A DNA stretch of 64,000 nt from Streptomyces nymphaeiformis (GCF_014203895.1 NZ_JACHJY010000002.1:868001-932000); one strand, 5' to 3'; shown: positions 16,880-25,821, numbered from the stretch's first letter. Numbers and translations: made by a program. The notes: generated by a model not told the origin, from the letters alone.

Positions 16880-17001
16880 GTGAATGGCGTGAGATCTCCT
16901 TTTACCGGTGGAATTGACCTGGTGCGGTCCCGATCACGTGCCGCTCGGGCCTGCAACCCGTGAAGTGACCGACCCGCAGCGATCGCTAGACCGCGGCGCA
17001 A

Positions 17002-17099
17002 ACATGTGTGTATCCGTGGTTCGGTGTCGGCAGACGTGGTTCGACTCCGAACCACCGCGCCCCTTGCACCTCGCCACGTCACCTGTCAGAGTGGTTACG
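17002..17099. promoter_or_regulatory. regulatory region of the intact BAX-inhibitor gene
   Basis: Three elements lie together: ACATGTGTG (17002-17010), related to the LAL-promoter sites; a perfect palindrome GTGGTTCG-ACTC-CGAACCAC (17036-17055); and TGTCAGAGTGGTTACG (17084-17099), which belongs to the GGTTACG family. They lie 90-190 bases upstream of the ATG at 17190. Confidence 0.4.
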
Positions 17100-17189
17100 C
17101 GCTCGGAAGGGCCAGCTCGAATACCGCCCCTCCGTGAGCATTCCACTCAGGACATGGGCCGCACGGACCGCGGCACGGGAGGGAACGAC

Positions 17190-18053
17190 ATGCGCAGCAG
17201 CAACCCGGTCTTCTCGCGGCGGGGTTTCCGCCGTGACGACGGCGCGGACCGGTTCACCGCCCGACAGCCTCAGCCGACGCTCGCCGGCGAGGCCCTCACC
17301 AACCCCTACGCCGACCCGCATCCCGGGCCCGCGGAAGGGAACTCCGAGGCCGACGGACGGGCCGCCGACCCGGCGATGACCATCGACGACGTAGTGGTCC
17401 GCACCGCAGCCACACTCGGCACCGTCGTCCTCACCGCCACGCTGTCCTGGCTCCTGCTGCCCGTCGACAGCACCGGCATAGGGCGCTCGTACGGCATCGG
17501 AGTCGCCGCCGCCCTCGTCGCCTTCGCCCTCTCGATGGTCCAGGCGTTCCGCCGCGCGCCGTCCCCGGCGCTGATCCTGGGCTACGCGGCCTTCGAGGGC
17601 GTCTTCCTCGGCGTCGTCTCCAGCGCCGCCTCCGCCTGGATCTCTCCGGGCGTGGTGATCCAGGCGGTACTCGGCACCATGGCGGTCTCCGCGGGTGTGC
17701 TCATCGCCTACAAGCGGCGCTGGATACGTGTCACGCGGCGGTTCCACGGCTTCGTCATCGCCGCGGCCACCGGCTTCCTGATCCTGTTGGCGGCCGACGC
17801 CCTGTTCTCGCTCTTCGGCGCCGACGGCGGTCTCGGCTTCAGCAGCGGCGGCCTCGGCATCGCGTTCGGCCTCATCGGCATCGCGCTCGGCGCGGCCTTC
17901 CTGGCCCTGGACTTCAAGCAGGTGGAGGACGCCCTCACGTACGGCGCTCCCCGGCAGGACTCGTGGCTCGCCGCCTTCGGGCTCGTCACCACCCTGGTGT
18001 GGATCTACCTGGAGGCCCTCCGCGTACTGTCGATCCTCCAGAGCGACAACTGA
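17190..18053 (+). CDS. BAX inhibitor-1/YccA-family membrane protein
   Basis: A 287-aa protein. ATG 17190 follows GGGAGGGAA. Residues 1-70 are hydrophilic and begin MRSSNPVFSRRGF, a hallmark of actinobacterial YccA-like proteins. Seven hydrophobic segments follow, including GTVVLTATLSWLLLP, FEGVFLGVVSSAASA, VIQAVLGTMAVSAGVL and FLALDFKQVEDAL, ending with a WIYLEALRVLSI helix. This superfamily forms pH-sensitive calcium leak channels in other bacteria, but the role in Streptomyces is not established. Full length, unlike its relative at 12993. Confidence 0.88.
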   Translation: MRSSNPVFSRRGFRRDDGADRFTARQPQPTLAGEALTNPYADPHPGPAEGNSEADGRAADPAMTIDDVVVRTAATLGTVVLTATLSWLLLPVDSTGIGRSYGIGVAAALVAFALSMVQAFRRAPSPALILGYAAFEGVFLGVVSSAASAWISPGVVIQAVLGTMAVSAGVLIAYKRRWIRVTRRFHGFVIAAATGFLILLAADALFSLFGADGGLGFSSGGLGIAFGLIGIALGAAFLALDFKQVEDALTYGAPRQDSWLAAFGLVTTLVWIYLEALRVLSILQSDN

Positions 18054-18113
18054 CACGATCCCGCGCCCCCGGGCAGCGTGCCGGTACCAGCCGCACCGGC
18101 CGGGGGAGTGGTC

Positions 18114-19094
18114 ATGAGGAAAGGGCCGGCCATGGCCGTGGTGTCGGAGGACATCGAGCGGGTCGAGGACGCCGCGTTGACCCGTGCGGCCCAACGGGGC
18201 GACGCCGCGGCTCTGGGACTGCTCCTGGAGCGCCACCGCCCCGGCATGCGCGCCGTCGCGCTGAGCCTGCTGGGGCCCGGCCCCGACGTGGACGACGTGA
18301 TGCAGGACGCCGCCCTGGTGGCGCTGCGCCGCATCGGCGATGTCCGCGACCCGGCAGCCGTCGGCGCGTGGCTGCGGATGGTCGTCCGCAACGGCAGCCG
18401 CTCGGTGCGGCGCGCGGCGGCCCGTACGGAACCGTTGGCGGAGGTGCCGCTGCCACCGGGGCTGACCACCCCCGAACACGTCCTCGACAAGCACGCGCTG
18501 CGCGACTGGATCTGGGAGGCCGTCGAAAGCCTCTCACCGGCCCTGAGGCTCCCCGTCGTACTCCGCTACTTCTCCGCCGGCGTCACCTCCTACCAGCAGA
18601 TCGCGGAGGCGTGCGGCATCCCCGTGGGCACGGTCCGCAGCCGGCTCAGCCAGGCGCGCACCGGCCTGGCCAAGGCCCTGGAAGCCACTGCGGCAGGCGC
18701 GCACGACGACGTCCGGAGGCGGACCGAGGAGAGCTGGCTGGAGGTACGGGACACCCTGGCCGCCGCCGAACGCGGGGAGTACGGGAAGGTGGTCTCCGAC
18801 CGGTACACACCCGGCGTGACCCTGCTGAGCGCCGGACAGCACCTCGGCGGCAGCGAACTCCTGGTGGCGGGCATGGAAGGCGACCTGTCCGCGGGCGTCC
18901 GCCAGCGCCCCGCCCACGTGATCGCCGGGCGCTCACTGGTCGTCTGGGAGATGGACCTCGTCAACCCGCCGGACGCACCGGACCACTGCCCGCCCGGCGT
19001 GGCCTGGATCATGACGCTGGAGGGCGGTCGTGTCGACCGCGTGAGCCTGTACCACACCCCGCGCCCGGACCCGGCGGTCCTGGCGGAGCCGTAG
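18114..19094 (+). CDS. ECF-type RNA polymerase sigma factor with C-terminal SnoaL-like domain
   Basis: About 326 aa. ATG 18114 follows GGGGGAG; an internal ATG at 18132 is an alternative. Region 2 contains GPDVDDVMQDAALVALRRI and region 4 contains SYQQIAEACGIPVGTVRSRL, the promoter -35-recognising helix-turn-helix. The last 140 residues form an extra domain of NTF2/SnoaL type, as in SigJ-like ECF groups where it modulates activity. No anti-sigma gene is adjacent. Starts 60 bases after the BAX-inhibitor gene on the same strand, so the two may be cotranscribed. Confidence 0.87.
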   Translation: MRKGPAMAVVSEDIERVEDAALTRAAQRGDAAALGLLLERHRPGMRAVALSLLGPGPDVDDVMQDAALVALRRIGDVRDPAAVGAWLRMVVRNGSRSVRRAAARTEPLAEVPLPPGLTTPEHVLDKHALRDWIWEAVESLSPALRLPVVLRYFSAGVTSYQQIAEACGIPVGTVRSRLSQARTGLAKALEATAAGAHDDVRRRTEESWLEVRDTLAAAERGEYGKVVSDRYTPGVTLLSAGQHLGGSELLVAGMEGDLSAGVRQRPAHVIAGRSLVVWEMDLVNPPDAPDHCPPGVAWIMTLEGGRVDRVSLYHTPRPDPAVLAEP

Positions 19095-19384
19095 GCAACC
19101 TGTCTGATACGCAGGGAGCCTCGTGAGTAGAAGGCGTCGCTGCTCGCCCCCATATGCGGTGAGCGCACGGTGCTGAGCCCGCGCGGGTTCTCCGGGCGCG
19201 CGAGGCCGTGCTCGGTGGGCCTCGGTGGCATCGTCCTGAGCGTCATGCCGGAGGTGCCACTGGCACCCTGCTGTCCGGTATGGCCCGGGCCGGCTTGCCG
19301 TCGCCTAGTGCCTCCAGCGCAAGACAACCAGGAACCCGTGCCCCTGGCCACCGACGGTGCGCAGTACAGGCTTAAGCTCCGGTC

Positions 19385-19612
19385 GTGACGAACTCCTTCC
19401 GGTGCACTCACTGCGGCACCATCGGCCTCGAACCCGGCTTCGTCGAGGACGCCGGCCAGAGCTCCCGCGGCTACGCCCGCTGGATACAAGGCGCCCTCGA
19501 ACGAGGCCCCTTCGGTGGCGCCAAGCGCTTGGGCAAGCCCGCCTGGCAGATCGACGCCTACCGCTGCCCCAACTGTGCCCACCTCGAACTCTTCGCCGGC
19601 CACCGCGCCTGA
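19385..19612 (+). CDS. small zinc-ribbon protein, 75 aa
   Basis: Starts at GTG 19385 (VTNSFRCTHCG). Two CxxC knuckles, C-T-H-C at residues 7-10 and C-P-N-C near residue 60, frame a short basic middle, giving a treble-clef or rubredoxin-like zinc ribbon. Similar small proteins are common in Streptomyces and have no assigned function. The upstream region 19095-19384 holds no other convincing gene. Confidence 0.65.
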   Translation: MTNSFRCTHCGTIGLEPGFVEDAGQSSRGYARWIQGALERGPFGGAKRLGKPAWQIDAYRCPNCAHLELFAGHRA

Positions 19613-19792
19613 TCCCGGCGCTCGCACGTAGTCCCGCCCACTCGGCTGCGGCGTAGGGTCGGTGCGGACTCGCGCCCGTGTGCATCGACGCTGGGGTGTC
19701 CTGTAGCGCTCGCTTCAGGCCGGAGCGTCGTGCAGGAGGCGGCTCCATCTGGTACGTCCGGATCGAACAGGCTGTCGCCGACATCGCCGAGG

Positions 19793-20050
19793 ATGCCCGC
19801 ACGGGACTTCACGGTGTTCCGGCCCCGGGCCGACGGCATGGTCATCGCCAAGCCGGCGCTGTCGGCGGAGTAGTCCGCCTGGTCGAAGAAGCAAGCGCGC
19901 GCCGCTCAACTGGTCTGCGCGGAGTGCGACTACGACCTTCGCGCGCTCGAGGACGAGGCCCGCATGCCGCTCGACGCCCGCCTGCCCGAGCGGCCCAAGT
20001 CGCGGCGGCTGGTGTGCGGCCGGTGTTGCCATGACGGCGTGGACGACAGG
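19793..20050 (+). pseudogene. possible zinc-knuckle gene interrupted by a stop codon
   Basis: One frame reads MPARDFTVFRPRADGMVIA..ALSAE, then TAG, then a segment with C-A-E-C-DYDLRALEDEARMPL and, 25 residues on, a C-G-R-C pair. Two CxxC pairs on either side suggest a zinc-binding protein. The in-frame stop and the lack of a ribosome-binding site argue that it is broken. Family unknown. Confidence 0.3.
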
Positions 20051-20158
20051 ACGGGCCCTGGTCGCGGGGGTAGGGGGCCTCGTCTCGGAGCGGGCTGTTG
20101 GCCTGCGTCGGAGCTGGGAAGGCATTGCTTCGGTGCCGGAGCAGGTCGGGCTGTGGAG

Positions 20159-20648
20159 TCAGTACACCTCGACCTTGAGTCCTGGCGGATGTAGTACAGG
20201 AAGGGGGTCTCGCCGTCCTCGCCGGTCTTCATGAGGACGACCACGGCCTCCTGGTTCATGCTCTCGCCGGTGAAGAACCGGTAGTTGTCGAAGTCGGCGA
20301 GCACCCCCTTGAACCCCTCCTGGATCTGCTGCTGCCATGCGGTCCGCTCGTCCGCGGACACCCTCTTCGACAGCCCGCTCAGGTACGCCTTGACGTGACC
20401 GGTGTAGTTCTTCTCTTGTCGTACGCCGTCTCCGTGAGGCGGTGCGCGCCAACGGCGTTGAGGGCGGTGGCGCCCTCCGAGCCGGTGGTGTCGTCGGTTT
20501 CCTCGCTGCTGTCGACAGCACCAATGTCGATCGCCCCAACAGTGCGGGTGACGTACTTGCCCTCGACGACATAGCAGATGCCGTCCTCCTTGATCGGGAA
20601 CGCGTCGGACACGAGCTCATCGCCGTTGACAACGTCGTACACCTTCAT
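20159..20648 (-). pseudogene. TCTP (translationally controlled tumour protein) homologue with two frameshifts
   Basis: Starts MKVYDVVNGDELVSDAFP at 20648. The TCTP pattern continues through GICYVVEGKYVTRTVG and AHRLTETAYDK. Then a two-base duplication (AAGAGAAG instead of AAGAAG, about 20416-20423) shifts the frame. Skipping it gives NYTGHVKAYLSGLSKRVS, then FKGVLADFDNYRFFTGES and ETPFLYYIRQ. Near 20178 a missing G shifts again before a final GLKVEVY and TGA at 20159-20161. Corrected length is about 160 aa, normal for TCTP. Bacterial TCTP homologues are uncommon outside actinomycetes. The gene is either decayed or carries assembly indels. Confidence 0.7.
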
Positions 20649-20793
20649 GCAGGTCTCCATCCCTCAGGGCTCGGTGCGGGCACCTCACTGTGGGGGGGGC
20701 GGTGTTCGACGCCCCTTCCAGTGACCGTCAGTGACTGATGCGGGCGCCTGTGCGCAGTAGCGAGAGTGGGGCGCACGCACATGTGAACCAAGA

Positions 20794-20818
20794 TTCGTCA
20801 CCGTCTTGACAGGTTACG
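20794..20818 (+). repeat. 25-bp promoter element, copy 1 of 2
   Basis: This 25-base block contains TTGACAGGTTACG and is identical to 26429-26453. TTGACA could be a -35 box. It precedes the secreted hydrolase at 20904 by 85 bases. Confidence 0.6.
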
Positions 20819-20835
20819 AAGCGCCTGACAAGTTA

Positions 20836-20856
20836 GTCACCATCCAAACGGGTGAC
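20836..20856. promoter_or_regulatory. inverted repeat GTCACC/GGTGAC
   Basis: GTCACC (20836-20841) and GGTGAC (20851-20856) are separated by nine bases. They lie directly downstream of the 25-bp element and a TGACAAGTTAG variant, an arrangement expected of an operator overlapping the hydrolase promoter. Confidence 0.45.
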
Positions 20857-20903
20857 GACGCAATGGCGTGCTTACCGATCCACTCTCGAAGGGAATCGTC
20901 GTG

Positions 20904-21779
20904 ATGAACAGCAAGGGCGCAGGCAAGCAGCGGGTACTGACCGGGGCCGCCGCGGCCGTCGTCGTGGGGGCCGCGTTCGGGGCCTTCGCCCTGACCGGCA
21001 CCGCCAGCGCCGACGTCACCACCACCGCCAAGGCCGCCGACGCCACCGCCCAGGCCGGTTCCCACGGGCCCAAGCCCACCATCGTGCTGGAGCACGGCGC
21101 GTTCGCGGACTCCTCCAGCTGGAACGGCGTCATCTCCCGACTGCGCACCGACGGCTACCCGGTCGTCGCCGCCGCCAACCCGCTGCGCGGCCCCCACGAC
21201 GACGCCACCTCCCTGCGCGGGCTGCTCGACCACATCAAGGGCCCGAAGATCCTCGTCGGCCACTCCTACGGCGGCTCCGTGATCAGCGAGGCCGCCGCCG
21301 ACCGCCCCGACGTCAAGGCCCTCGTCTACGTGGCGGCGTTCCTGCCCGCTCCCGGCGAGACCGCGCTCGAGCTGACCAACAAGTACCCCGGCTCCACCCT
21401 CCCCGGCACCCTCGACCCGGTCACCGTCACCAACCCCGACGGCACCACGGGTACCGACCTCTACATCCAGCAGGACAAGTTCCACCACCAGTTCGCGGCG
21501 GACGTCCCGCGCAACGAGGCCGCCCTCGCCGCCGCCGGCCAGCGTCCCATCGCCCAGGCCGCCCTGGAGGAGAAGGCCACCGTCGCCGCCTGGAAGACCA
21601 TCCCCAGCTGGGCCGTCGTCACCACCCAGGACCTGAACATCCCGGTCGCCGCACAGCGCTTCATGGCCGAGCGGGCCGACGCCCACATCACGGAGGTCGC
21701 GGCCTCGCACTCCGTCGCCGTCTCCCGCCCCGGCGTCGTCACCCGCGTCATCGAGGACGCCGCGCGCGCCACCCGCTGA
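20904..21779 (+). CDS. secreted alpha/beta hydrolase
   Basis: A 291-aa protein from ATG 20904 with GAAGGGA upstream. Residues 1-36 form a signal peptide ending TASA. The catalytic Ser121 lies in GHSYGG, an HGAF oxyanion motif at about 64-67 precedes it, and ASHSVAVSRPG near the C-terminus carries the histidine. These are close to the pattern of EST/salicylic-acid-esterase-type hydrolases of actinomycetes. First gene of a likely operon with the VOC protein (44 bases downstream) and the flavoprotein, driven by the shared 25-bp promoter element. Confidence 0.85.
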   Translation: MNSKGAGKQRVLTGAAAAVVVGAAFGAFALTGTASADVTTTAKAADATAQAGSHGPKPTIVLEHGAFADSSSWNGVISRLRTDGYPVVAAANPLRGPHDDATSLRGLLDHIKGPKILVGHSYGGSVISEAAADRPDVKALVYVAAFLPAPGETALELTNKYPGSTLPGTLDPVTVTNPDGTTGTDLYIQQDKFHHQFAADVPRNEAALAAAGQRPIAQAALEEKATVAAWKTIPSWAVVTTQDLNIPVAAQRFMAERADAHITEVAASHSVAVSRPGVVTRVIEDAARATR

Positions 21780-21823
21780 CGCCCCCTCCCCACACCACCG
21801 TCTCCGAAAGCGAGAGCACTGCC

Positions 21824-22270
21824 ATGGACCTGAAGCTCGAAGTCGTCGTCATCCCCGTCTCCGACGTCGACAAGGCCAAGGAGTTCTACATCGACACGCT
21901 CGGCTTCCGCGCCGACGCCGACTTCCCCATCCACGACGGGTACCGCATCGTCCAGGTGACGCCCCCCGGCTCCGCCTGCTCGATCATCTTCGGCGAGGGC
22001 CTGACCACCGCCCCCGCCGGCTCGGCCCAGGGACTGCACCTGATCGTGACCGACATCGAGCAGGCGGTCGGGGAACTGACCGGCCGCGGAGTCGCCGTCG
22101 ACGGCCCGTTCCACGACGACACCGGCGCCTTCCACCACTCCGGCGGCACGCACCGGGTGCCCGGCCTCGCCCCTGAGCGCCCCAGCTACGGCACCTTCGC
22201 CTCCTTCACCGACCCCGACGGCAACGAGTGGTTCCTCCAGGAGGTCACCGTCCGCGCCCCGGGCCGCTGA
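21824..22270 (+). CDS. VOC-family (glyoxalase/bleomycin-resistance-like) protein
   Basis: A 148-aa two-repeat beta-alpha-beta-beta-beta protein. The N-terminal motif VVVIPVSDVDKAKEFYIDTL and the terminal F-TDPDGNEWFLQE are characteristic. The terminal glutamate could be a metal ligand. These proteins catalyse metal-dependent isomerisation, epoxide opening or ring cleavage, or bind toxins. Substrate unknown. An insertion of about 15 residues before the last strand (GGTHRVPGLAPERPS) is common in actinobacterial members. Middle gene of the three-gene run. Confidence 0.85.
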   Translation: MDLKLEVVVIPVSDVDKAKEFYIDTLGFRADADFPIHDGYRIVQVTPPGSACSIIFGEGLTTAPAGSAQGLHLIVTDIEQAVGELTGRGVAVDGPFHDDTGAFHHSGGTHRVPGLAPERPSYGTFASFTDPDGNEWFLQEVTVRAPGR

Positions 22271-22368
22271 CCACCCCGCACCATCTCCCGGAGGCGGCCG
22301 CCCCGGCCGTCCGGCCGCCTCCGGTTCTCCTTCGCCCGGCCGCACATCCCATCCGCCTGGAGCCCCTT

Positions 22369-23832
22369 GTGACGACCGAAGACACCCGCACCTACGACGT
22401 CGTCGTGATCGGCGCCGGACCGGTCGGCGAGAACGTCGCCGACCGCACCGTCGCCGCCGGACTGAGCACCGTCATCGTCGAGAGCGAACTCGTCGGCGGA
22501 GAGTGCTCCTACTGGGCCTGCGAGCCCAGCAAGGCCCTGCTGCGTCCCGCTCTGCTGCGCGCCGAGGCGAGTCGTGTCCCCGGTCTGGACCCCGCAGTGG
22601 CCGGACCGCTGGACACCGCGGCCGTGCTGGCCCACCGCGACCGCATGTCCGCACACTGGAGCGACGAGGACCAGGTCGAGTGGCTGAAGTCCGCCGGCAT
22701 CGAACTGCTGCGCGGCCACGGCCGGCTCGCCGGACCCCGCCGCGTCAGTGTGACGACACCGGACGGCAGCACCGTACTGCTCCACGCCCGGCACGCGGTG
22801 GCCGTCTGCACCGGCAGCCGCGCCGCCCTCCCCGATGACCTGGCCGGACTCGACGCACTGCGCCCCTGGACCAGCCGAGAGGCCACCGCCGCCAAGGAAG
22901 CGCCCCGGCGGCTCGTCGTCGTCGGCGCGGGCGTGGTCGCCACCGAGATGGCCACCGCCTGGCAGTCCCTCGGCAGCGAGGTCACGCTCGTCGCCCGCGA
23001 GGACGCCCTCCTGTCGCGCATGGAGCCCTTCGCCGGCGAACTGGTCGCCGAGCAGCTGCAGAAGGCGGGCGTCGACCTGCGCTACGGCACCACCATCCGG
23101 CACGTCGAGCGGACCGACGGACCCGACAGCGAAATCAGGATCCTCCTGTCCGATGGAACCGAGCTGTCCGACGGAACCGAGCTCCTCACCGACGCCCTGC
23201 TGTTCGCCACCGGCCGAGCCCCGCGCACCGACGACATCGGCCTGGACACCGTCGGCCTCGCCTCCGGCGAGTGGCTCACCACGGACGACACCCTGACCGT
23301 CACCGCGGTCCGTGACGACTGGCTGTACGCGGTGGGCGACGTCAACCGGCGCGCCCTCTTCACGCACCAGGGCAAGTACCAGGCCCGCATCGCCGGCGCC
23401 GTCATCGCCGCCCGTGCGCAGGGCACGCCCCTCGACACCGGGCGCTGGGGCGCCCATGTCGCCGCCGCCGACACCGCGGCCGTCCCCCATGTCGTCGTCA
23501 CCGATCCCGAGGTCGCCGCCGTCGGCCTGACCACCGTCGAGGCCGAGCGCACCGGCCGCCGGGTCGACGTCGTCGACTACGAACTGGGCAACCTGGCCGG
23601 CGCCCACCAGTACGTCCCCGGCTACCGCGGCACCGCCCGCGTCCTCATCGATCCCGAGCGGCGCGTGGTCGTCGGAGCCACCTTCGTCGGCCCCGGGGTG
23701 GCCGAACTCCTGCACTCCGCGACCGTCGCCATCACCACCGAGGCCCCGATCGACCGGCTGTGGCACGCCGTCCCTCCGTTCCCCACCATCAGTGAGGTGT
23801 GGCTGAGGATCCTGGAGACCTACCGGGGCTGA
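22369..23832 (+). CDS. pyridine nucleotide-disulphide oxidoreductase family flavoprotein
   Basis: A 487-aa protein from GTG 22369. The FAD-binding GxGxxG (VVVIGAGPVGENVA) is near residue 10. The redox centre is G-E-C-SYWA-C-EPSK, a CxxxxC pair as in dihydrolipoamide dehydrogenases and mercuric reductases but with an unusual SYWA spacer. A second Rossmann motif VVVGAGVVATEMA and the dimerisation domain follow. The FAD motif YAVGDVN is intact. A tandem 18-base duplication (23146-23163/23164-23181, one mismatch) inserts a repeated LSDGTE. The usual C-terminal HxxxxE pair appears changed: an H is in LWHAVPPFPT. Physiological substrate unknown. Confidence 0.85.
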   Translation: MTTEDTRTYDVVVIGAGPVGENVADRTVAAGLSTVIVESELVGGECSYWACEPSKALLRPALLRAEASRVPGLDPAVAGPLDTAAVLAHRDRMSAHWSDEDQVEWLKSAGIELLRGHGRLAGPRRVSVTTPDGSTVLLHARHAVAVCTGSRAALPDDLAGLDALRPWTSREATAAKEAPRRLVVVGAGVVATEMATAWQSLGSEVTLVAREDALLSRMEPFAGELVAEQLQKAGVDLRYGTTIRHVERTDGPDSEIRILLSDGTELSDGTELLTDALLFATGRAPRTDDIGLDTVGLASGEWLTTDDTLTVTAVRDDWLYAVGDVNRRALFTHQGKYQARIAGAVIAARAQGTPLDTGRWGAHVAAADTAAVPHVVVTDPEVAAVGLTTVEAERTGRRVDVVDYELGNLAGAHQYVPGYRGTARVLIDPERRVVVGATFVGPGVAELLHSATVAITTEAPIDRLWHAVPPFPTISEVWLRILETYRG

Positions 23833-23877
23833 ACACCAGGGTGAACCGGGGGCGGGCCGCCGCGAGGGACGGAAGGG

Positions 23878-23900
23878 CACATGTGACATCCACACATGTA
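23878..23900. promoter_or_regulatory. paired CACATGTG sites upstream of the HAD gene
   Basis: CACATGTGAC (23878-23887) and CACACATGTA (23891-23900) are 50-70 bases before the HAD start and match the LAL-promoter motif family. Confidence 0.4.
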
Positions 23901-23950
23901 CCCGTCGCCCCGGCACACGCTCCGTACACCTCACCGTCTAATGTCGTGCC

Positions 23951-24577
23951 ATGACCAACCTCAAGGGGCTCGTCCTCGACTTCGGCGGAGTACTCACCAC
24001 ACCCCTGGTTCCTGCCGCTCTCGCCTTCGAGGAGCGCGCCGGACTGCCCGAGGGCACGCTGCTCAACGCCTTGTACCTGGACGAGGAGATGGTCCGGCGG
24101 ACCGAGGACCTGGAGCGCGGCGCGATCACCCAGACCCAGTGGAACACCGCCGCGGCCGAGCGCATCGGCGTCCCCGCCGACGACCTCATGGGACGCATCT
24201 TCGCCGACCTGCGACCGGAGGTGGCGCTGTTCACCGCCGCCGACGCCGCCCGCCGGGCCGGGATCAAGGTCGGCATCCTGTCGAACTCGGTCGGCACCGA
24301 CCCGTGGAACCTCTACGCGGGACACGACCTGGAGCACCGCTTCGACGCCGTCGTGATCTCCGAGGACCACGGACTGCGCAAGCCGGAACCGGAGATCTTC
24401 CGGCTCGTCCTCGACCGGCTCGGACTGCCGGCCGAGGCGTGCGTGTTCGTGGACGACACCGAGCGCTACCTGCCGCCCGCCGCGGCGCTGGGCTTCGCCA
24501 CCGTCCACGCCAAGGACCCCCGGCACACCGTCGCCGAACTGGAGGACCTCCTCGGGGTGCCCCTGACGGCCCGGTAG
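23951..24577 (+). CDS. HAD-superfamily hydrolase (subfamily IA)
   Basis: A 208-aa protein. Motif I is LVLDFGGVLT with nucleophile Asp10; the second acid of DxD is replaced by Gly, as in epoxide-hydrolase N-terminal-like and some dehalogenase-like HADs. Motif II is GILSNS, motif III lysine is in LRKPEPEIF, and motif IV is FVDDTERYL. The missing general acid argues against a classic phosphatase. Preceded by a paired CACATGTG site. Confidence 0.85.
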   Translation: MTNLKGLVLDFGGVLTTPLVPAALAFEERAGLPEGTLLNALYLDEEMVRRTEDLERGAITQTQWNTAAAERIGVPADDLMGRIFADLRPEVALFTAADAARRAGIKVGILSNSVGTDPWNLYAGHDLEHRFDAVVISEDHGLRKPEPEIFRLVLDRLGLPAEACVFVDDTERYLPPAAALGFATVHAKDPRHTVAELEDLLGVPLTAR

Positions 24578-24738
24578 CCCGTCGAACACAGGGCACGCGA
24601 GAAGCAGACCCTGAACTGCGGCACCGTGCGCCCGTTCAGGTGAAGGGTCGTGTGCGAGAGCGGCTGACCTCATCAGCGTATGGTCGATGCCGTACGCGGG
24701 ACTGCCGAAGCCCTGGTTCGAGCACTGAGGAGCCGTCG

Positions 24739-25821
24739 ATGCTGGACCGGGACTTGCTGCGCGCCGCGCGCCTGGCTGATTACGGGACCGTGAGTACGCA
24801 GCTCTCCTTGCTGAGCGACCACCGCCTCGGGGAGGCGGTGGCAGCCGCTGCCCCGCTCGGGTCGGGCATCGGCGGCAGGTCGGCAGAGCTGGACATCGAC
24901 GGAACGCGCGTCTTCGTCAAACGGATCCCCTTGACGGACACCGAATTGCGCCCGGAGAACGTGCGGTCGACGGCGAACATCTTCGCATTGCCGATGTTCT
25001 ACCAGTACGGGGTGGGCTCGGCCGGGTTCGGTGCCTGGCGGGAGCTCGCCGTGCACACCATGACCACGAACTGGGTTCTCGGCGACGAGTATGCGGGATT
25101 CCCCCTGATGTACCACTGGCGGGTTCTGCCCGACTCCCCTCCCGAAGGATTCACCGACGCGTTCGGCGGCTTGGAGGGGGCCGTCGCGCACTGGGAGGGG
25201 TCACCCGCCGTTCGTGACCGGCTGGAGGCCATCGGCCGGTCCTCGCACAGCCTGGTGGTCTTCCTGGAGTACGTGCCGCACACACTCGCCGGATGGCTGG
25301 CCGACCACCGCAAGACTGCCATGCCGGCAGGCGGGGACGGCTCGCCCTTCCGCTGGGTGGAGCAGGCTCTGATGGACGGAGCCGCCTTCATGAGTTCCCG
25401 CGGACTCGTCCACTTCGATGCTCACTTCGCCAACATCCTGACCGATGGCCGACAGCTCTACTTCGCTGACTTCGGACTCGCCCTGAGTTCCCGCTTCGAC
25501 CTTGCGGCGAACGAGTCCGACTTCCTCGTGGACCACCTCACGTACGACCGCTGCTACACCGCGAGCCACCTGCTCCGATACCACTTGCTCGACGGCGTGC
25601 GCGGTGACACGGAACCCGAAGTCTTCCTGCACGACTGGATCGCGGGCCGGCGACCCGACGGCATCCCGCTCGAGATCACGGCCATCATCGACCGGCACGC
25701 AGGCCCTGCCGCTGTCGTGGACTCCTTCTTCCGCCGTCTGTGCACCGAGAGCAAGCAGACGCCGTTCCCGGCCGCGGAGATCGAGCGACAGTTGGGTGCC
25801 GGCGCCACCATTCCGAGCTGA
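24739..25821 (+). CDS. protein-kinase-fold protein
   Basis: A 360-aa protein from ATG 24739 with GAGGAG seven bases upstream. A likely ATP-anchoring lysine is K61 in VFVKRIP. The catalytic loop is H-F-D227-A-H-F-A-N232 and the magnesium loop is D244-F-G. The glycine-rich loop is degenerate (PLGSGIGGRSAE). The arrangement fits an atypical serine/threonine or small-molecule kinase. No regulatory or membrane domain is seen. Related genes in streptomycetes are stand-alone and of unknown role. Confidence 0.78.
   Translation: MLDRDLLRAARLADYGTVSTQLSLLSDHRLGEAVAAAAPLGSGIGGRSAELDIDGTRVFVKRIPLTDTELRPENVRSTANIFALPMFYQYGVGSAGFGAWRELAVHTMTTNWVLGDEYAGFPLMYHWRVLPDSPPEGFTDAFGGLEGAVAHWEGSPAVRDRLEAIGRSSHSLVVFLEYVPHTLAGWLADHRKTAMPAGGDGSPFRWVEQALMDGAAFMSSRGLVHFDAHFANILTDGRQLYFADFGLALSSRFDLAANESDFLVDHLTYDRCYTASHLLRYHLLDGVRGDTEPEVFLHDWIAGRRPDGIPLEITAIIDRHAGPAAVVDSFFRRLCTESKQTPFPAAEIERQLGAGATIPS

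Noticed and set aside
22186..23934. A long minus-strand frame opposite the disulphide oxidoreductase
   Set aside because: The plus-strand gene has FAD and NAD motifs and a redox cysteine pair; the other frame is Asp/Gly/Val-rich without motifs.
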